Source: Claveliimonas ammoniilytica (lineage in GTDB: Bacteria > Bacillota > Clostridia > Lachnospirales > Lachnospiraceae). From it: a DNA stretch of 62,486 nucleotides. The notes under the pieces were generated by a model. That model made no database searches. It saw only the letters and a program-made list of their open reading frames with translations, and was not told where the DNA came from. The DNA lies in contig NZ_JAOQJV010000013.1 of assembly GCF_025567415.1 (NCBI RefSeq), positions 1-62,486 of the forward strand. The letters are read 5' to 3'. Position 1 is the stretch's first letter. Each line of letters begins with the position of its first letter. Shown piece after piece: positions 51,514-60,748 of the stretch. The translations under genes and the position numbers were made by a program.

Positions 51514-51675
51514 ATATCAAAAAATGACAAAGAATATATAAAGATCGTGTTAAATGGTAAAAAAAGTCGGCCTGATATTGCCTCTATATTTGATGTTAGC
51601 TTATTGTCAGTGCAACAATGGATTTGTAATTATGAATCTATGCCAGTACCCCTGGCATTGAACTTTGAAAAGTAA
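51514..51675 (+). pseudogene. Short HTH-like remnant between glgC and ugd
   Basis: In one frame the stretch reads SKNDKEYIKIVLNGKKSRPD then IASIFDVSLLSVQQW and ends at a stop near 51675. It looks like a helix-turn-helix segment but has no ATG, GTG or TTG start at a usable place. Remnant of a small gene; low confidence. The rest of the 585-base gap is AT-rich and includes the ugd promoter. Confidence 0.3.
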
Positions 51676-51722
51676 ATATTATTGTTGAATGCAAAAATGA
51701 TTGCAAGAAATAAACATAACTG

Positions 51723-51751
51723 TTGCTGTGCTTCAAAAAATGGAATATAAT
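51723..51751 (+). promoter_or_regulatory. Predicted promoter of ugd
   Basis: TTGCTG (51723-51728) and TATAAT (51746-51751), 17-base spacer. The transcript would have a leader of about 220 bases with no structure that I could assign. Confidence 0.6.
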
Positions 51752-51981
51752 AATCTACAAGGTTATGCTACATCCAAAATCAACTTTTTCATGCTTGTTA
51801 GAGCGTTCGGCAGAAGTTCTTGCATTGTATTCCGGTTTCCAGTCATTACTGCTTTTTAGTGGATTATTAAATAACCTTGGATTATCTTCAGAATCAGAGG
51901 GATTGAGAAAGTTCGCAGAGTGATATAAGGAGTTTTATCAGGTATAGATAAAGGTAAAGGCTTGAGAAAAGAGGTATTCTA

Positions 51982-53220
51982 ATGAAAATTGCAGTAGCCG
52001 GAACCGGTTATGTGGGATTATCAATAGCGACGTTACTAGCGCAGCATCACGAGGTAATGGCAGTTGATATCGTTCCAGAGAAAGTAGAGAAGATTAATAA
52101 TAAGATCAGTCCGATACAGGACGAATATATTGAGCAATATCTGGCAGAAAAGGATTTGAATCTGACAGCAACACTGGATGCAGAAGCAGCATATAAGGAT
52201 GCGGATTTTGTAGTAATTGCTGCACCGACGAACTATGACAGTAAGAAGAATTTCTTCGATACATCAGCGGTAGAGTCTGTGATTGAGCTGGTTATCAAGT
52301 ACAATCCGGATGCAGTCATGGTGATTAAGTCTACAATTCCGGTTGGTTACACCGCAAGTGTTCGTGCAAAATTCCACTGTGACAATATTATTTTCAGTCC
52401 GGAGTTTCTGCGAGAGTCCAAAGCGTTGTATGATAATCTGTATCCGTCCAGAATTATCGTGGGAACAGATGTAGAGAATGCACGTCTGGTGAAAGCGGCT
52501 CACACATTTGCCGGGCTGTTGCAGGAAGGTGCGATCAAAGAAGATATCGATACGTTGATCATGGGATTCACCGAGGCAGAGGCTGTGAAGTTATTTGCCA
52601 ATACATATCTGGCACTTCGCGTGTCCTATTTCAATGAGCTGGATACGTATGCGGAGATGAAAGGTCTGAATACACAGCAGATTATCAATGGTGTATGTCT
52701 GGATCCGCGTATTGGAACACATTATAATAATCCATCATTTGGTTATGGTGGATATTGCTTGCCGAAGGATACCAAGCAGCTGTTGGCTAATTATGAAGAC
52801 GTGCCACAGAATATGATTAATGCAATCGTGGAGTCCAATCGGACAAGAAAAGATTTTATTGCGGATCGAGTGTTGCAGAAAGCTGGATACTATGCATATG
52901 GCGATGAAAATACATATGATGCATCTATGGAGAAGAATGTAGTGATTGGCGTATATCGCCTGACCATGAAGTCCAACTCCGATAACTTCCGTCAGTCATC
53001 GATTCAGGGAGTAATGAAGCGTATCAAAGCCAAAGGTGCAACAGTGATCATTTACGAACCGACATTGGAAGATGGCAGTACATTTTTTGGCAGTGAGGTA
53101 GTGAATGATCTGGATAAGTTCAAAGAACAGAGCCAGGCGATCATTGCCAATCGATACGATAGCTGTCTGGATGATGTGAAGGATAGGGTATATACAAGAG
53201 ATTTGTATGGTAGAGATTAG
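51982..53220 (+). CDS. ugd: Nucleotide-sugar dehydrogenase, UDP-glucose 6-dehydrogenase type
   Basis: 412 residues. MKIAVAGTGYVGLSIATLLAQ is the NAD loop; VVIAAPTNYD, IKSTIPVGYT, FSPEFLRESKAL, and the catalytic Cys in FGYGGYCLPKDTKQL follow in order. It oxidises UDP-glucose to UDP-glucuronate, which is used for uronic-acid polymers. The shorter length and the PTNYD form are typical of Firmicute and Bacteroides types; UDP-GlcNAc/ManNAc dehydrogenases are related. It could provide uronic acids for the ATP-grasp glycan operon (inference). Confidence 0.85.
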   Translation: MKIAVAGTGYVGLSIATLLAQHHEVMAVDIVPEKVEKINNKISPIQDEYIEQYLAEKDLNLTATLDAEAAYKDADFVVIAAPTNYDSKKNFFDTSAVESVIELVIKYNPDAVMVIKSTIPVGYTASVRAKFHCDNIIFSPEFLRESKALYDNLYPSRIIVGTDVENARLVKAAHTFAGLLQEGAIKEDIDTLIMGFTEAEAVKLFANTYLALRVSYFNELDTYAEMKGLNTQQIINGVCLDPRIGTHYNNPSFGYGGYCLPKDTKQLLANYEDVPQNMINAIVESNRTRKDFIADRVLQKAGYYAYGDENTYDASMEKNVVIGVYRLTMKSNSDNFRQSSIQGVMKRIKAKGATVIIYEPTLEDGSTFFGSEVVNDLDKFKEQSQAIIANRYDSCLDDVKDRVYTRDLYGRD

Positions 53221-53256
53221 AAGATAGAAAGCAGATCTGTTTTCGGATTTGTGAAG

Positions 53257-53291
53257 GAAGCTACGGGAGACCGTGGCTTCTGTGTTTATTT
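53257..53291 (+). terminator. Terminator after ugd
   Basis: GAAGCTACGG and CCGTGGCTTC around GAGA, followed by TGTGTTTATTT. Confidence 0.75.
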
Positions 53292-53480
53292 ATATAGAAT
53301 GTTCACGATTCCACTGGCGGATAAATTGTAGTTGTTCCTCGTCACTTGTGTACAGATCATAGAGGGTATTCGTCTTTATGGCACAATATAATAGGAAAAG
53401 AAATGATATAGGATTGTATAAAAACAGTTAGTGCCTTTTCAAATTATGACGGCACTATAAGATAACGGAGGATTAAAATT

Positions 53481-54542
53481 ATGTTATTTATCGTATATGG
53501 AGCGACTCTCGATCTGGGATATGAGACGCGGGAAATTTTCCGAAAAAAAGGATTTTCCATTATCTCAAAATACAATTATGTGCGGGATGATGCTAAAGTA
53601 GACAAGAAGAATTATGAAAATACGGCTGACAGTAATGAATGGTTTCAGAAGTGGTATGACGACAAAGTTTACATTTCTGAGGAAGAACTGGAAATGCTGG
53701 ATTTTACATATGGACTGGATGGCGTGTGTGTCGGGTTTAATCAGAAGCAGATTGTCGATGCGGTTAGAGGCGTGACAGATTCGTTAATCACATTAGGGGC
53801 TTCTTCGCTTGGGTTCATCGCCGAGTTGAAAGCTGCGTACGGAGATTATGTGACGGTTATTCATTTGTTTGAAGATGTGCTTACGGTGGAGCAGAGCGTT
53901 GTGAAATACGGTGTATTCTCCGAGTCGGAGAAAGTGACCAGAGTTGCAGCGAATAAGAAGATGCAGAAAATGTATCTGGATAACAAAGAAATCTTTGACG
54001 AGATTGTGTTGTATACCGGAGAGGATTCGGTATATGATCTGAAAGCTTTGGATATGCAATACGAACAGATCATCGAGAAGCGTGGGGAGATTCAGAAGCG
54101 TCTGAATAATAACAAATATGTATCGCTGCCTTATAACGGAGCAGATCCGTACATTTTCGTCAGTTATGCACATGCTGACAGAGAAGAAGTGTATAAGGTA
54201 CTGTATTTTCTTCAAAGGCAGACTTACCGCATCTGGTATGATGATGGTATTACCTGGGGTGCCAATTGGTCTAAGATGTTAAAAGACAAGATCGCAAATG
54301 CGGAGTGCGTGATGTTGTTTAGTTCGGAAGCAGCGGTGAATTCTGAATTTGTGCAGGATGAACTGTTGGATGCGTGGACGAATGGAAAGCAGATTTTTAA
54401 TATTCAGCTGGACGATGCCAGATTTATACCGATGTTTGAAAAGAGATTAGCGGATAATCAGAGAATCTCGATTGATAGCTATCAGGAGAAAATTGTAAGT
54501 GCATTGCCGATGTGCACGAGAAACGACAAGACAGAGATGTAA
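53481..54542 (+). CDS. TIR-domain protein with guanylate-kinase-like N terminus
   Basis: 353 residues. The TIR domain covers about 223-345: IFVSYAHADREEVYKVLYFL, YRIWYDDGITWGANWSKML, CVMLFSSEAAVNSEFVQDEL. In bacterial TIR proteins this domain binds or cleaves NAD; the candidate catalytic Glu is in the EFVQDEL helix. The N-terminal 200 residues look remotely like guanylate kinase (FIVYGATLDLGYETREIF in place of the P-loop, then YISEEELEMLDFTYGLDGVCVGF), but the Gly-Lys-Ser/Thr of the P-loop is missing, so it would be a non-catalytic sensor. This is by eye only. No membrane part. Followed by a Sel1-repeat protein after 26 bases, a likely functional pair. Confidence 0.8.
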   Translation: MLFIVYGATLDLGYETREIFRKKGFSIISKYNYVRDDAKVDKKNYENTADSNEWFQKWYDDKVYISEEELEMLDFTYGLDGVCVGFNQKQIVDAVRGVTDSLITLGASSLGFIAELKAAYGDYVTVIHLFEDVLTVEQSVVKYGVFSESEKVTRVAANKKMQKMYLDNKEIFDEIVLYTGEDSVYDLKALDMQYEQIIEKRGEIQKRLNNNKYVSLPYNGADPYIFVSYAHADREEVYKVLYFLQRQTYRIWYDDGITWGANWSKMLKDKIANAECVMLFSSEAAVNSEFVQDELLDAWTNGKQIFNIQLDDARFIPMFEKRLADNQRISIDSYQEKIVSALPMCTRNDKTEM

Positions 54543-54568
54543 TTATTATTCGGTGAAGGAGACAGGTC

Positions 54569-56095
54569 ATGGATATTTATACAAAAGTAGCGGGAATTAC
54601 ACAGGAGTCGGTAAAGGATTACAAGCATCATACATTGCCCAATCATGTATTGAGCCGTCAGGAGATGAAAACAAAGCAGATTGAGAATGCGCTTCGGGGA
54701 TTTGCAACAGGGTGTGCGGAGGAGGATATAGAGGCTTATTGCAATACAGGTGCATTTTCAAATAGAAAAAAAGGGTTCCTGTTTTCGAAAAAAGGGCTAT
54801 ATGGCAGCATGTTTGATTATTTGAGAAAGAAAAATCCAATCCCGCAGCCGATATGCTATGATGAATTGAGCGATGTATCTGTCGCAGAGGATTCGGCAGA
54901 TTATATGTGCTTATGTTATAAAGGTGGACGCAGAGAGAGCGTGTGTGTGTCTATTTATACAGGATTTCTGGTGACTGCATTGAAGCTTATATTGGGAACC
55001 GGGGAGGAGAATTTATCTGCTCCAAGTACAGACGGGATGTTGACAAATGATAAAAGCAGTGAATCAGAATATTCGTATGAGACTGCCCGGAGATGTCTGA
55101 AAGAAGGATTAGATGCCTTGGAAGAGAAAAATGAATTCGCAAAGGTTCATTATTATTATCAGGCAGCTAAAGAGGGAAACCCAGTGGCTATGGAAGCGAT
55201 GGCACTATGCTATGCACAGGGAAAAGAGGTGCCACAGAGTTATGAAAAGGCGCTCTACTGGATCGGAAAGGGGATGAAGGATGACCCGGAACATCTGGCG
55301 GAGACTGCGGAGCAGATTAAAAACGATGCGAAAGAGGAAGCATTTATCCGTAATAATCCGTACATTCCTGAGTTGGGAAAAGTCATTTATATACGTGACA
55401 GTGCCTTTTTAGTATTATCTCGCAAATTAGTGAAAAACGTGCCGGGGCGAAGATGGGTGGAAATGTTTGTGCGTGAACTTGAAACTAGCGAGTCTGGTAT
55501 ATTGACGGTCGGATGGAATCCGCAGGATGAAAAGCTGACCTTTGTTTCTTCTTATTTTTCAGGTTACTGGCCGGAGAAAGAAGACTTTGAATTCCCGGAG
55601 CAAAAAGTGATCGCAGAAAGATATGCGGATCGTCAGATAAAAGGTCCGGATCAAGCGGAGCGTTATCTTGATCTGCAGTGCACTGCGTATAATATAGCGT
55701 ATACAGGCTCTGATTGCGAGTTAAGGCTGTGTTATTTCGAGAGCATTGACACATTTCAGGATTGGAAGACGTACGAGCTGTATAAGATTCCGATATTTGG
55801 GTCGAATGTGACAGAACTGGACGAGTTGCGTTCTGAAGCTCCGGTTGAGGTATGTTTATGGCAGGGGAAAGCATATTTTGCAGCAACGATGGAGCGTCGT
55901 GTCATAGAAGAATTATTGGATGATGAGATAATATTTACGAAGTGGGATCCGGAATTAGTGGATGTCTTTATAGAAGATGTGGGTAGAGCCTGGGAATTAG
56001 TGGAATTTTCATTTTTCTCAAAATATGCAAATCCGTTATATCCGGAGGAGACATGCTCACCATTGGGGATGATCGTAGGAAAATTTCATATGTAA
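54569..56095 (+). CDS. Sel1-repeat protein of unknown function, TIR partner
   Basis: 508 residues. The start follows GAAGGAGACAGGTC. The N-terminal 150 residues (FLFSKKGLYGSMFDYLRKK, then RRESVCVSIYTGFL) resemble small domains that read a signal in other TIR or defence proteins, but I do not recognise the family. One or two Sel1/TPR-like repeats are at about 195-245 (YYQAAKEGNPVAMEAMALCYAQGKEVPQSYEKALYWIGKGM). The C-terminal 260 residues are unassigned. It probably binds or regulates the TIR protein. Confidence 0.65.
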   Translation: MDIYTKVAGITQESVKDYKHHTLPNHVLSRQEMKTKQIENALRGFATGCAEEDIEAYCNTGAFSNRKKGFLFSKKGLYGSMFDYLRKKNPIPQPICYDELSDVSVAEDSADYMCLCYKGGRRESVCVSIYTGFLVTALKLILGTGEENLSAPSTDGMLTNDKSSESEYSYETARRCLKEGLDALEEKNEFAKVHYYYQAAKEGNPVAMEAMALCYAQGKEVPQSYEKALYWIGKGMKDDPEHLAETAEQIKNDAKEEAFIRNNPYIPELGKVIYIRDSAFLVLSRKLVKNVPGRRWVEMFVRELETSESGILTVGWNPQDEKLTFVSSYFSGYWPEKEDFEFPEQKVIAERYADRQIKGPDQAERYLDLQCTAYNIAYTGSDCELRLCYFESIDTFQDWKTYELYKIPIFGSNVTELDELRSEAPVEVCLWQGKAYFAATMERRVIEELLDDEIIFTKWDPELVDVFIEDVGRAWELVEFSFFSKYANPLYPEETCSPLGMIVGKFHM

Positions 56096-56100
56096 TTAAA

Positions 56101-56173
56101 ACGCCGGATGATATTGATATGTACCCTCCTTACTGGTTGTCCAGTAAAGAGGGTACATATCATATTCCGGCGT
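56101..56173. terminator. Long perfect-armed hairpin between convergent genes
   Basis: Outer arms ACGCCGGA/TCCGGCGT and inner arms ATATGTACCCTC/GAGGGTACATAT plus TTACTGG/CCAGTAA form a stem of more than 30 pairs. T-rich on both sides (TTTTAATT on the minus strand), so it works for both genes. Confidence 0.8.
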
Positions 56174-56176
56174 ATT

Positions 56177-57280
56177 TCATTGTAGCCACGGCACCTTATG
56201 CCCGACCATAATCTTTTCTATTATTTTTAAATTCTCATCGGAATGTTCGATTTCTCTGGAGTATCGATATAACAATTCGATTTTTTCTTCTTCGGAAATG
56301 ACATTCCCATTTTCAATGTAGCGTGCGAGCCACAGGTCGAAGATCTGTCCGGTGCAGACGGCGGACATCTGTGCTTTGGCGAGGACTTCACCGTCATATA
56401 CAGCTCCATAGAAATAGGTGGAGATGAAGTATACAAGAATCTGTTCGAGCTGGATCAGGACTTTGTTATCCAGAAATGCGCGACAGGCTTTTTTGTAATG
56501 TCCGGTTCCGTTCATGTAGAGGATGGCTTCAGTTTCTAACAGAAGATCCGGCCAGTGTTCGTTTAATACTTCTAATCGGTGAAGTGATTTTAACATACTG
56601 TGCTGGAAAGAGAATGCAGCTTCGCCAAAGTGAATGGAGGCTGCTTTTTTTGCAGCACCCGGATTCTGATAGCGGGTCAATACGTTCTGGCAGTCGAATA
56701 CATTTTCCTGATCAATACGTGTCTGGATATCGTGTGTCATTCCGAGGATAAGTACGGTTCTTGTCCGGAGGGAAAGAGAACGATCCTGCAAAATGCGATA
56801 CATTTCTTCGCGGCAGTCTAACAGCATGGAGTAGAGAAATGGATCGAAGTTATCGTATTCTTCCGTGCCTGGCTTCTCATAGGTGAGGAAGTGAACCGGT
56901 TCTGTTTTGGACAACAGAATCCTTGCTGCCTCCGGACAGGAAACGGACAGCGTGATCTCGCGTACATCCTCAAATTCTTCAATGTGTCTTGGATAATTCT
57001 TGCATGTCTTGCAAAGCGCAGATTCCCCAAGATTCGAATACAGATTACACAAATTGTTCTCATTTAAAAAGAAACAGCGTTTTTCCTCTTTTTGACGGAA
57101 TGCACCGTGGAGAAAATCAATTCCACGAAGCAGTGTCCATCTGTATGGACTTTTCGTGTGGATATATTTCTTAAGGGATTTCTTATCGATCATAATCTGC
57201 CAGCCGGCGCAGCAGGTTTCTTCGCATTGGTCGGCGATGCAGTGAAATTCTTTATAATAATCAGGGATGCTGTATTGCAT
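56177..57280 (-). CDS. FliB-like lysine-N-methylase family protein
   Basis: 367 residues. YYKEFHCIADQCEETCCAGWQIMIDKKSL and CFFLNENNLCNLYSNLGESALCKTCKNYPRHIE form the cysteine-rich N-terminal part of the FliB family, in which Salmonella FliB methylates flagellin. The rest is helical. It has no flagellar neighbours; many non-motile Clostridia carry such genes, so the target may be another surface protein. An iron-sulfur or zinc centre is likely from the cysteines. Start 57280 follows AAAGGAGCACAC. Confidence 0.85.
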   Translation of the reverse strand: MQYSIPDYYKEFHCIADQCEETCCAGWQIMIDKKSLKKYIHTKSPYRWTLLRGIDFLHGAFRQKEEKRCFFLNENNLCNLYSNLGESALCKTCKNYPRHIEEFEDVREITLSVSCPEAARILLSKTEPVHFLTYEKPGTEEYDNFDPFLYSMLLDCREEMYRILQDRSLSLRTRTVLILGMTHDIQTRIDQENVFDCQNVLTRYQNPGAAKKAASIHFGEAAFSFQHSMLKSLHRLEVLNEHWPDLLLETEAILYMNGTGHYKKACRAFLDNKVLIQLEQILVYFISTYFYGAVYDGEVLAKAQMSAVCTGQIFDLWLARYIENGNVISEEEKIELLYRYSREIEHSDENLKIIEKIMVGHKVPWLQ

Positions 57281-57521
57281 GTGTGCTCCTTTGTTGTCAG
57301 GCAAAATGGTATGCCTGATAGATGTTAGTGTTTATATGATGTGTCGATATGGAGTATAGCACTCTGGATAGTGGAGTGCAATGAAGAGATGAAAATTATA
57401 AAACATATGGATTTGCCGGATGGACAGGAAAAGATGGAATAGAAAGGATTGCGTCTCCCTATGCTTTTATGGTAAATTATATTGTGAAAAAATGTTACTG
57501 CTTCAGCAGAGAGGAGATAAT

Positions 57522-60500
57522 ATGTCAAAGAGAGAAGATATTAAGAAAGTACTGATTATTGGTTCCGGCCCGATCATCATCGGTCAGGCGTGCGAGTTCG
57601 ATTATTCTGGAACACAGGCTTGTAAGGCCCTTCGGAAACTGGGATATGAGATTGTGCTGGTGAATTCTAATCCGGCAACGATCATGACGGATCCGGAGAT
57701 TGCGGATGTTACTTATATTGAGCCATTGAATGTGAATCGTCTGGAACAGATTATTGCAAAAGAAAGACCGGATGCGCTGCTTCCGAATCTGGGAGGACAG
57801 TCCGGATTGAATCTCTGCTCTGAATTATACAAAGAAGGAATTCTTGACAAATATAATGTAAAGGTTATCGGTGTGCAGGTGGATGCAATCGAACGTGGGG
57901 AAGACCGCATCGAGTTTAAGAAGACGATGAATGAGCTTGGCGTGGAAATGGCGAGAAGCGAGGTTGCGTATTCTGTAGACGAAGCACTTGCGATTGCTGA
58001 TAAGCTGGGCTATCCGGTGGTACTGCGTCCGGCTTATACTATGGGCGGTGCCGGAGGCGGACTTGTCTATAATAAGGAAGAACTGAAGACTGTATGTGCA
58101 CGAGGACTGCAGGCAAGTCTTGTGGGACAGGTGCTTGTAGAGGAGTCTATTCTCGGATGGGAAGAGTTGGAGCTTGAGGTGGTTCGTGATGCAGAAGGCA
58201 ATATGATCACGGTATGCTTTATTGAGAATATTGATCCACTGGGCGTGCATACAGGAGATTCCTTCTGTTCTGCTCCGATGCTGACGATTTCGGAAGAATG
58301 TCAGAAGAGAATGCAGGAGCAGGCGTATAAGATCGTAGATTCTGTACAGGTGATCGGTGGAACGAACGTGCAGTTTGCGCATGATCCGGTATCAGACAGA
58401 ATTATCGTTATTGAGATCAATCCGCGTACATCCCGTTCTTCTGCGCTGGCATCTAAGGCAACCGGATTCCCGATCGCGCTTGTATCTGCGATGCTTGCAT
58501 GCGGACTGACATTGAAGGATATTGAATGTGGCAAATACGGCACTCTGGACAAATACGTTCCGGACGGCGACTATGTGGTAATCAAGTTTGCACGCTGGGC
58601 ATTTGAGAAGTTCAAAGGTGTAGAGGACAAGCTTGGCACACAGATGCGTGCAGTCGGCGAGGTAATGAGTATCGGTAAGAATTTCAAAGAAGCATTCCAG
58701 AAGGCAATCCGAAGCCTGGAGAATGGCAATTACGGTCTGGGTCATGCGAAGGATTTTGATTCTCGCACGAAGGAAGACCTGCTGAAACAGCTGATCACTC
58801 CGTCCAGCCAGCGTTATTTCCTGATCTACGAAGCACTCAGAAAAGGTGCGACTGTAGAGGAAATTCATGAGATCACGAAAATAAAACATTACTTCCTGGA
58901 GCAGATAAAGGAACTGGTGGAAGAAGAAAATGCATTGATGGAATCCAAAGGGGCTCTGCCATCAGACGAAGCACTGACACAGGCTAAGAAAGACGGATTC
59001 TCTGACAAATACCTCAGCCAGATTCTGGAAGTTCCGGAAGCTGATATCCGCAATAAGAGAAAAGCACTTGGTGTCGTAGAGGCGTGGGAAGGTGTACATG
59101 TAAGCGGTACGAAGGACAGAGCATATTACTATTCTACATATAATGCAGAGGATGCCAATCCGGTATCTGATAACCGTAAGATTATGATCCTTGGCGGTGG
59201 ACCGAACCGTATCGGTCAGGGTATTGAGTTTGATTATTGTTGTGTACATGCGGCAATGGCGCTGAAGAAGCTTGGATTTGAGACGATCATCGTGAACTGT
59301 AACCCGGAGACGGTTTCTACAGACTACGATACTTCTGACAAGTTATACTTCGAGCCGCTGACACTGGAAGACGTGCTGAGCATTTATGAAAAGGAAAAAC
59401 CACTTGGCGTGATCGCACAGTTCGGTGGACAGACACCGCTGAATCTGGCAGCAGATCTGGAGAAGAATGGTGTTCGTATTCTTGGAACCGCACCGTCTGT
59501 TATCGATCTTGCAGAGGACAGAGATCAGTTCCGTGCAATGATGGATAAGCTGGAGATTCCGATGCCGGAAGCGGGAATGGCTACAACCGTAGAAGAGGCA
59601 GTAGAGATCGCAGGCAAGATCGGTTATCCGGTTATGGTTCGCCCATCTTACGTACTTGGCGGACGTGGAATGGAAGTAGTCTACGATGATGTGGCAATGG
59701 CTGACTACATGAAGGCAGCAGTTGGTGTAACACCTGACCGTCCAATCCTGATTGACCGTTTCCTGAATCATGCACTGGAGTGTGAGTCTGACGCGATCTG
59801 TGATGGAACCAACGCATTTGTACCGGCGGTTATGGAGCATATCGAGCTAGCAGGTGTACATTCCGGAGACTCTGCATGTGTAATCCCATCGGTACACATT
59901 TCCAGGGAAAATGTGGAGACCATTAAGGAATATACAAGAAAGATCGCAGAAGAAATGCATGTACAGGGATTGATGAATATGCAGTACGCCATCGAGAATG
60001 GCAAGGTATTTGTGCTTGAGGCGAACCCGAGAGCATCCCGTACCGTACCGCTTGTGTCAAAGGTTTGTAATGTGCGTATGGTGCCGATCGCAACGGAGAT
60101 CATTACGCGTGAGCTGACCGGTAAGGAGAGCCCGGTACCTGCACTGGAAGAGAAAGTGATTCCATATTACGGAGTAAAAGAGGCAGCATTCCCATTCAAC
60201 ATGTTCCCGGAAGTAGATCCGCTGTTAGGACCGGAGATGCGATCTACCGGAGAAGTACTGGGACTTTCTGAATCATACGGAGAGGCATTTTACAAGGCAC
60301 AGGAAGCAGTTCAGTCCAAACTTCCGCTGTCAGGAACTGTGCTGATCTCTGTAAACCGCAAAGATAAGGCAGAAGTTGTAGAGGTTGCGAAACTGTTCCA
60401 TGAGAATAATTTCCGCATCATTGCAACAGAAGGCACATGTCAGCTGATCAATGAAGCTGGCATTCCGGCTGAAAAAGTAAAGAAGCTGTGTGAGGGACGC

Positions 60501-60737
60501 CCGAATGTACTCGATGAGATCACGAATGGAAAGGTGGATATCATCGTGAACTCACCGGTTGGAAAAGACAGTGTATATGATGACAGCTACCTGAGAAAAG
60601 CTGCGATTAAGGGAAGAATTCCGTACTGCACGACAATGGCAGCAGCTATGGCAGCGGCAACAGGAATCCATGCAGTCAATAATCTTGACGGCGGCAAGAT
60701 TGCATCACTGCAGGAGCTGCATAGCAGGATTAAATAG
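57522..60737 (+). CDS. carB: Carbamoyl-phosphate synthase large subunit
   Basis: 1071 residues, the usual length. VLIIGSGPIIIGQACEFDYSGTQA opens the first ATP-grasp half and IMILGGGPNRIGQGIEFDYCCVHA the second; PSYVLGGRGMEVVY and the C-terminal regulatory domain (FRIIATEGTCQLINEAGIP) are in place. It makes carbamoyl phosphate for pyrimidine and arginine synthesis. Start 57522 has GAGGAGATAAT; earlier in-frame starts do not. carA, usually upstream, is missing: the FliB-like gene lies there on the other strand. Confidence 0.96.
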   Translation: MSKREDIKKVLIIGSGPIIIGQACEFDYSGTQACKALRKLGYEIVLVNSNPATIMTDPEIADVTYIEPLNVNRLEQIIAKERPDALLPNLGGQSGLNLCSELYKEGILDKYNVKVIGVQVDAIERGEDRIEFKKTMNELGVEMARSEVAYSVDEALAIADKLGYPVVLRPAYTMGGAGGGLVYNKEELKTVCARGLQASLVGQVLVEESILGWEELELEVVRDAEGNMITVCFIENIDPLGVHTGDSFCSAPMLTISEECQKRMQEQAYKIVDSVQVIGGTNVQFAHDPVSDRIIVIEINPRTSRSSALASKATGFPIALVSAMLACGLTLKDIECGKYGTLDKYVPDGDYVVIKFARWAFEKFKGVEDKLGTQMRAVGEVMSIGKNFKEAFQKAIRSLENGNYGLGHAKDFDSRTKEDLLKQLITPSSQRYFLIYEALRKGATVEEIHEITKIKHYFLEQIKELVEEENALMESKGALPSDEALTQAKKDGFSDKYLSQILEVPEADIRNKRKALGVVEAWEGVHVSGTKDRAYYYSTYNAEDANPVSDNRKIMILGGGPNRIGQGIEFDYCCVHAAMALKKLGFETIIVNCNPETVSTDYDTSDKLYFEPLTLEDVLSIYEKEKPLGVIAQFGGQTPLNLAADLEKNGVRILGTAPSVIDLAEDRDQFRAMMDKLEIPMPEAGMATTVEEAVEIAGKIGYPVMVRPSYVLGGRGMEVVYDDVAMADYMKAAVGVTPDRPILIDRFLNHALECESDAICDGTNAFVPAVMEHIELAGVHSGDSACVIPSVHISRENVETIKEYTRKIAEEMHVQGLMNMQYAIENGKVFVLEANPRASRTVPLVSKVCNVRMVPIATEIITRELTGKESPVPALEEKVIPYYGVKEAAFPFNMFPEVDPLLGPEMRSTGEVLGLSESYGEAFYKAQEAVQSKLPLSGTVLISVNRKDKAEVVEVAKLFHENNFRIIATEGTCQLINEAGIPAEKVKKLCEGRPNVLDEITNGKVDIIVNSPVGKDSVYDDSYLRKAAIKGRIPYCTTMAAAMAAATGIHAVNNLDGGKIASLQELHSRIK

Positions 60738-60748
60738 GAGCAAGACAT

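Noticed and set aside
51723..51923. Open frame of 66 codons between glgC and ugd
   Set aside because: It begins within the predicted ugd promoter, has no ribosome binding site, and its composition does not look like a protein.
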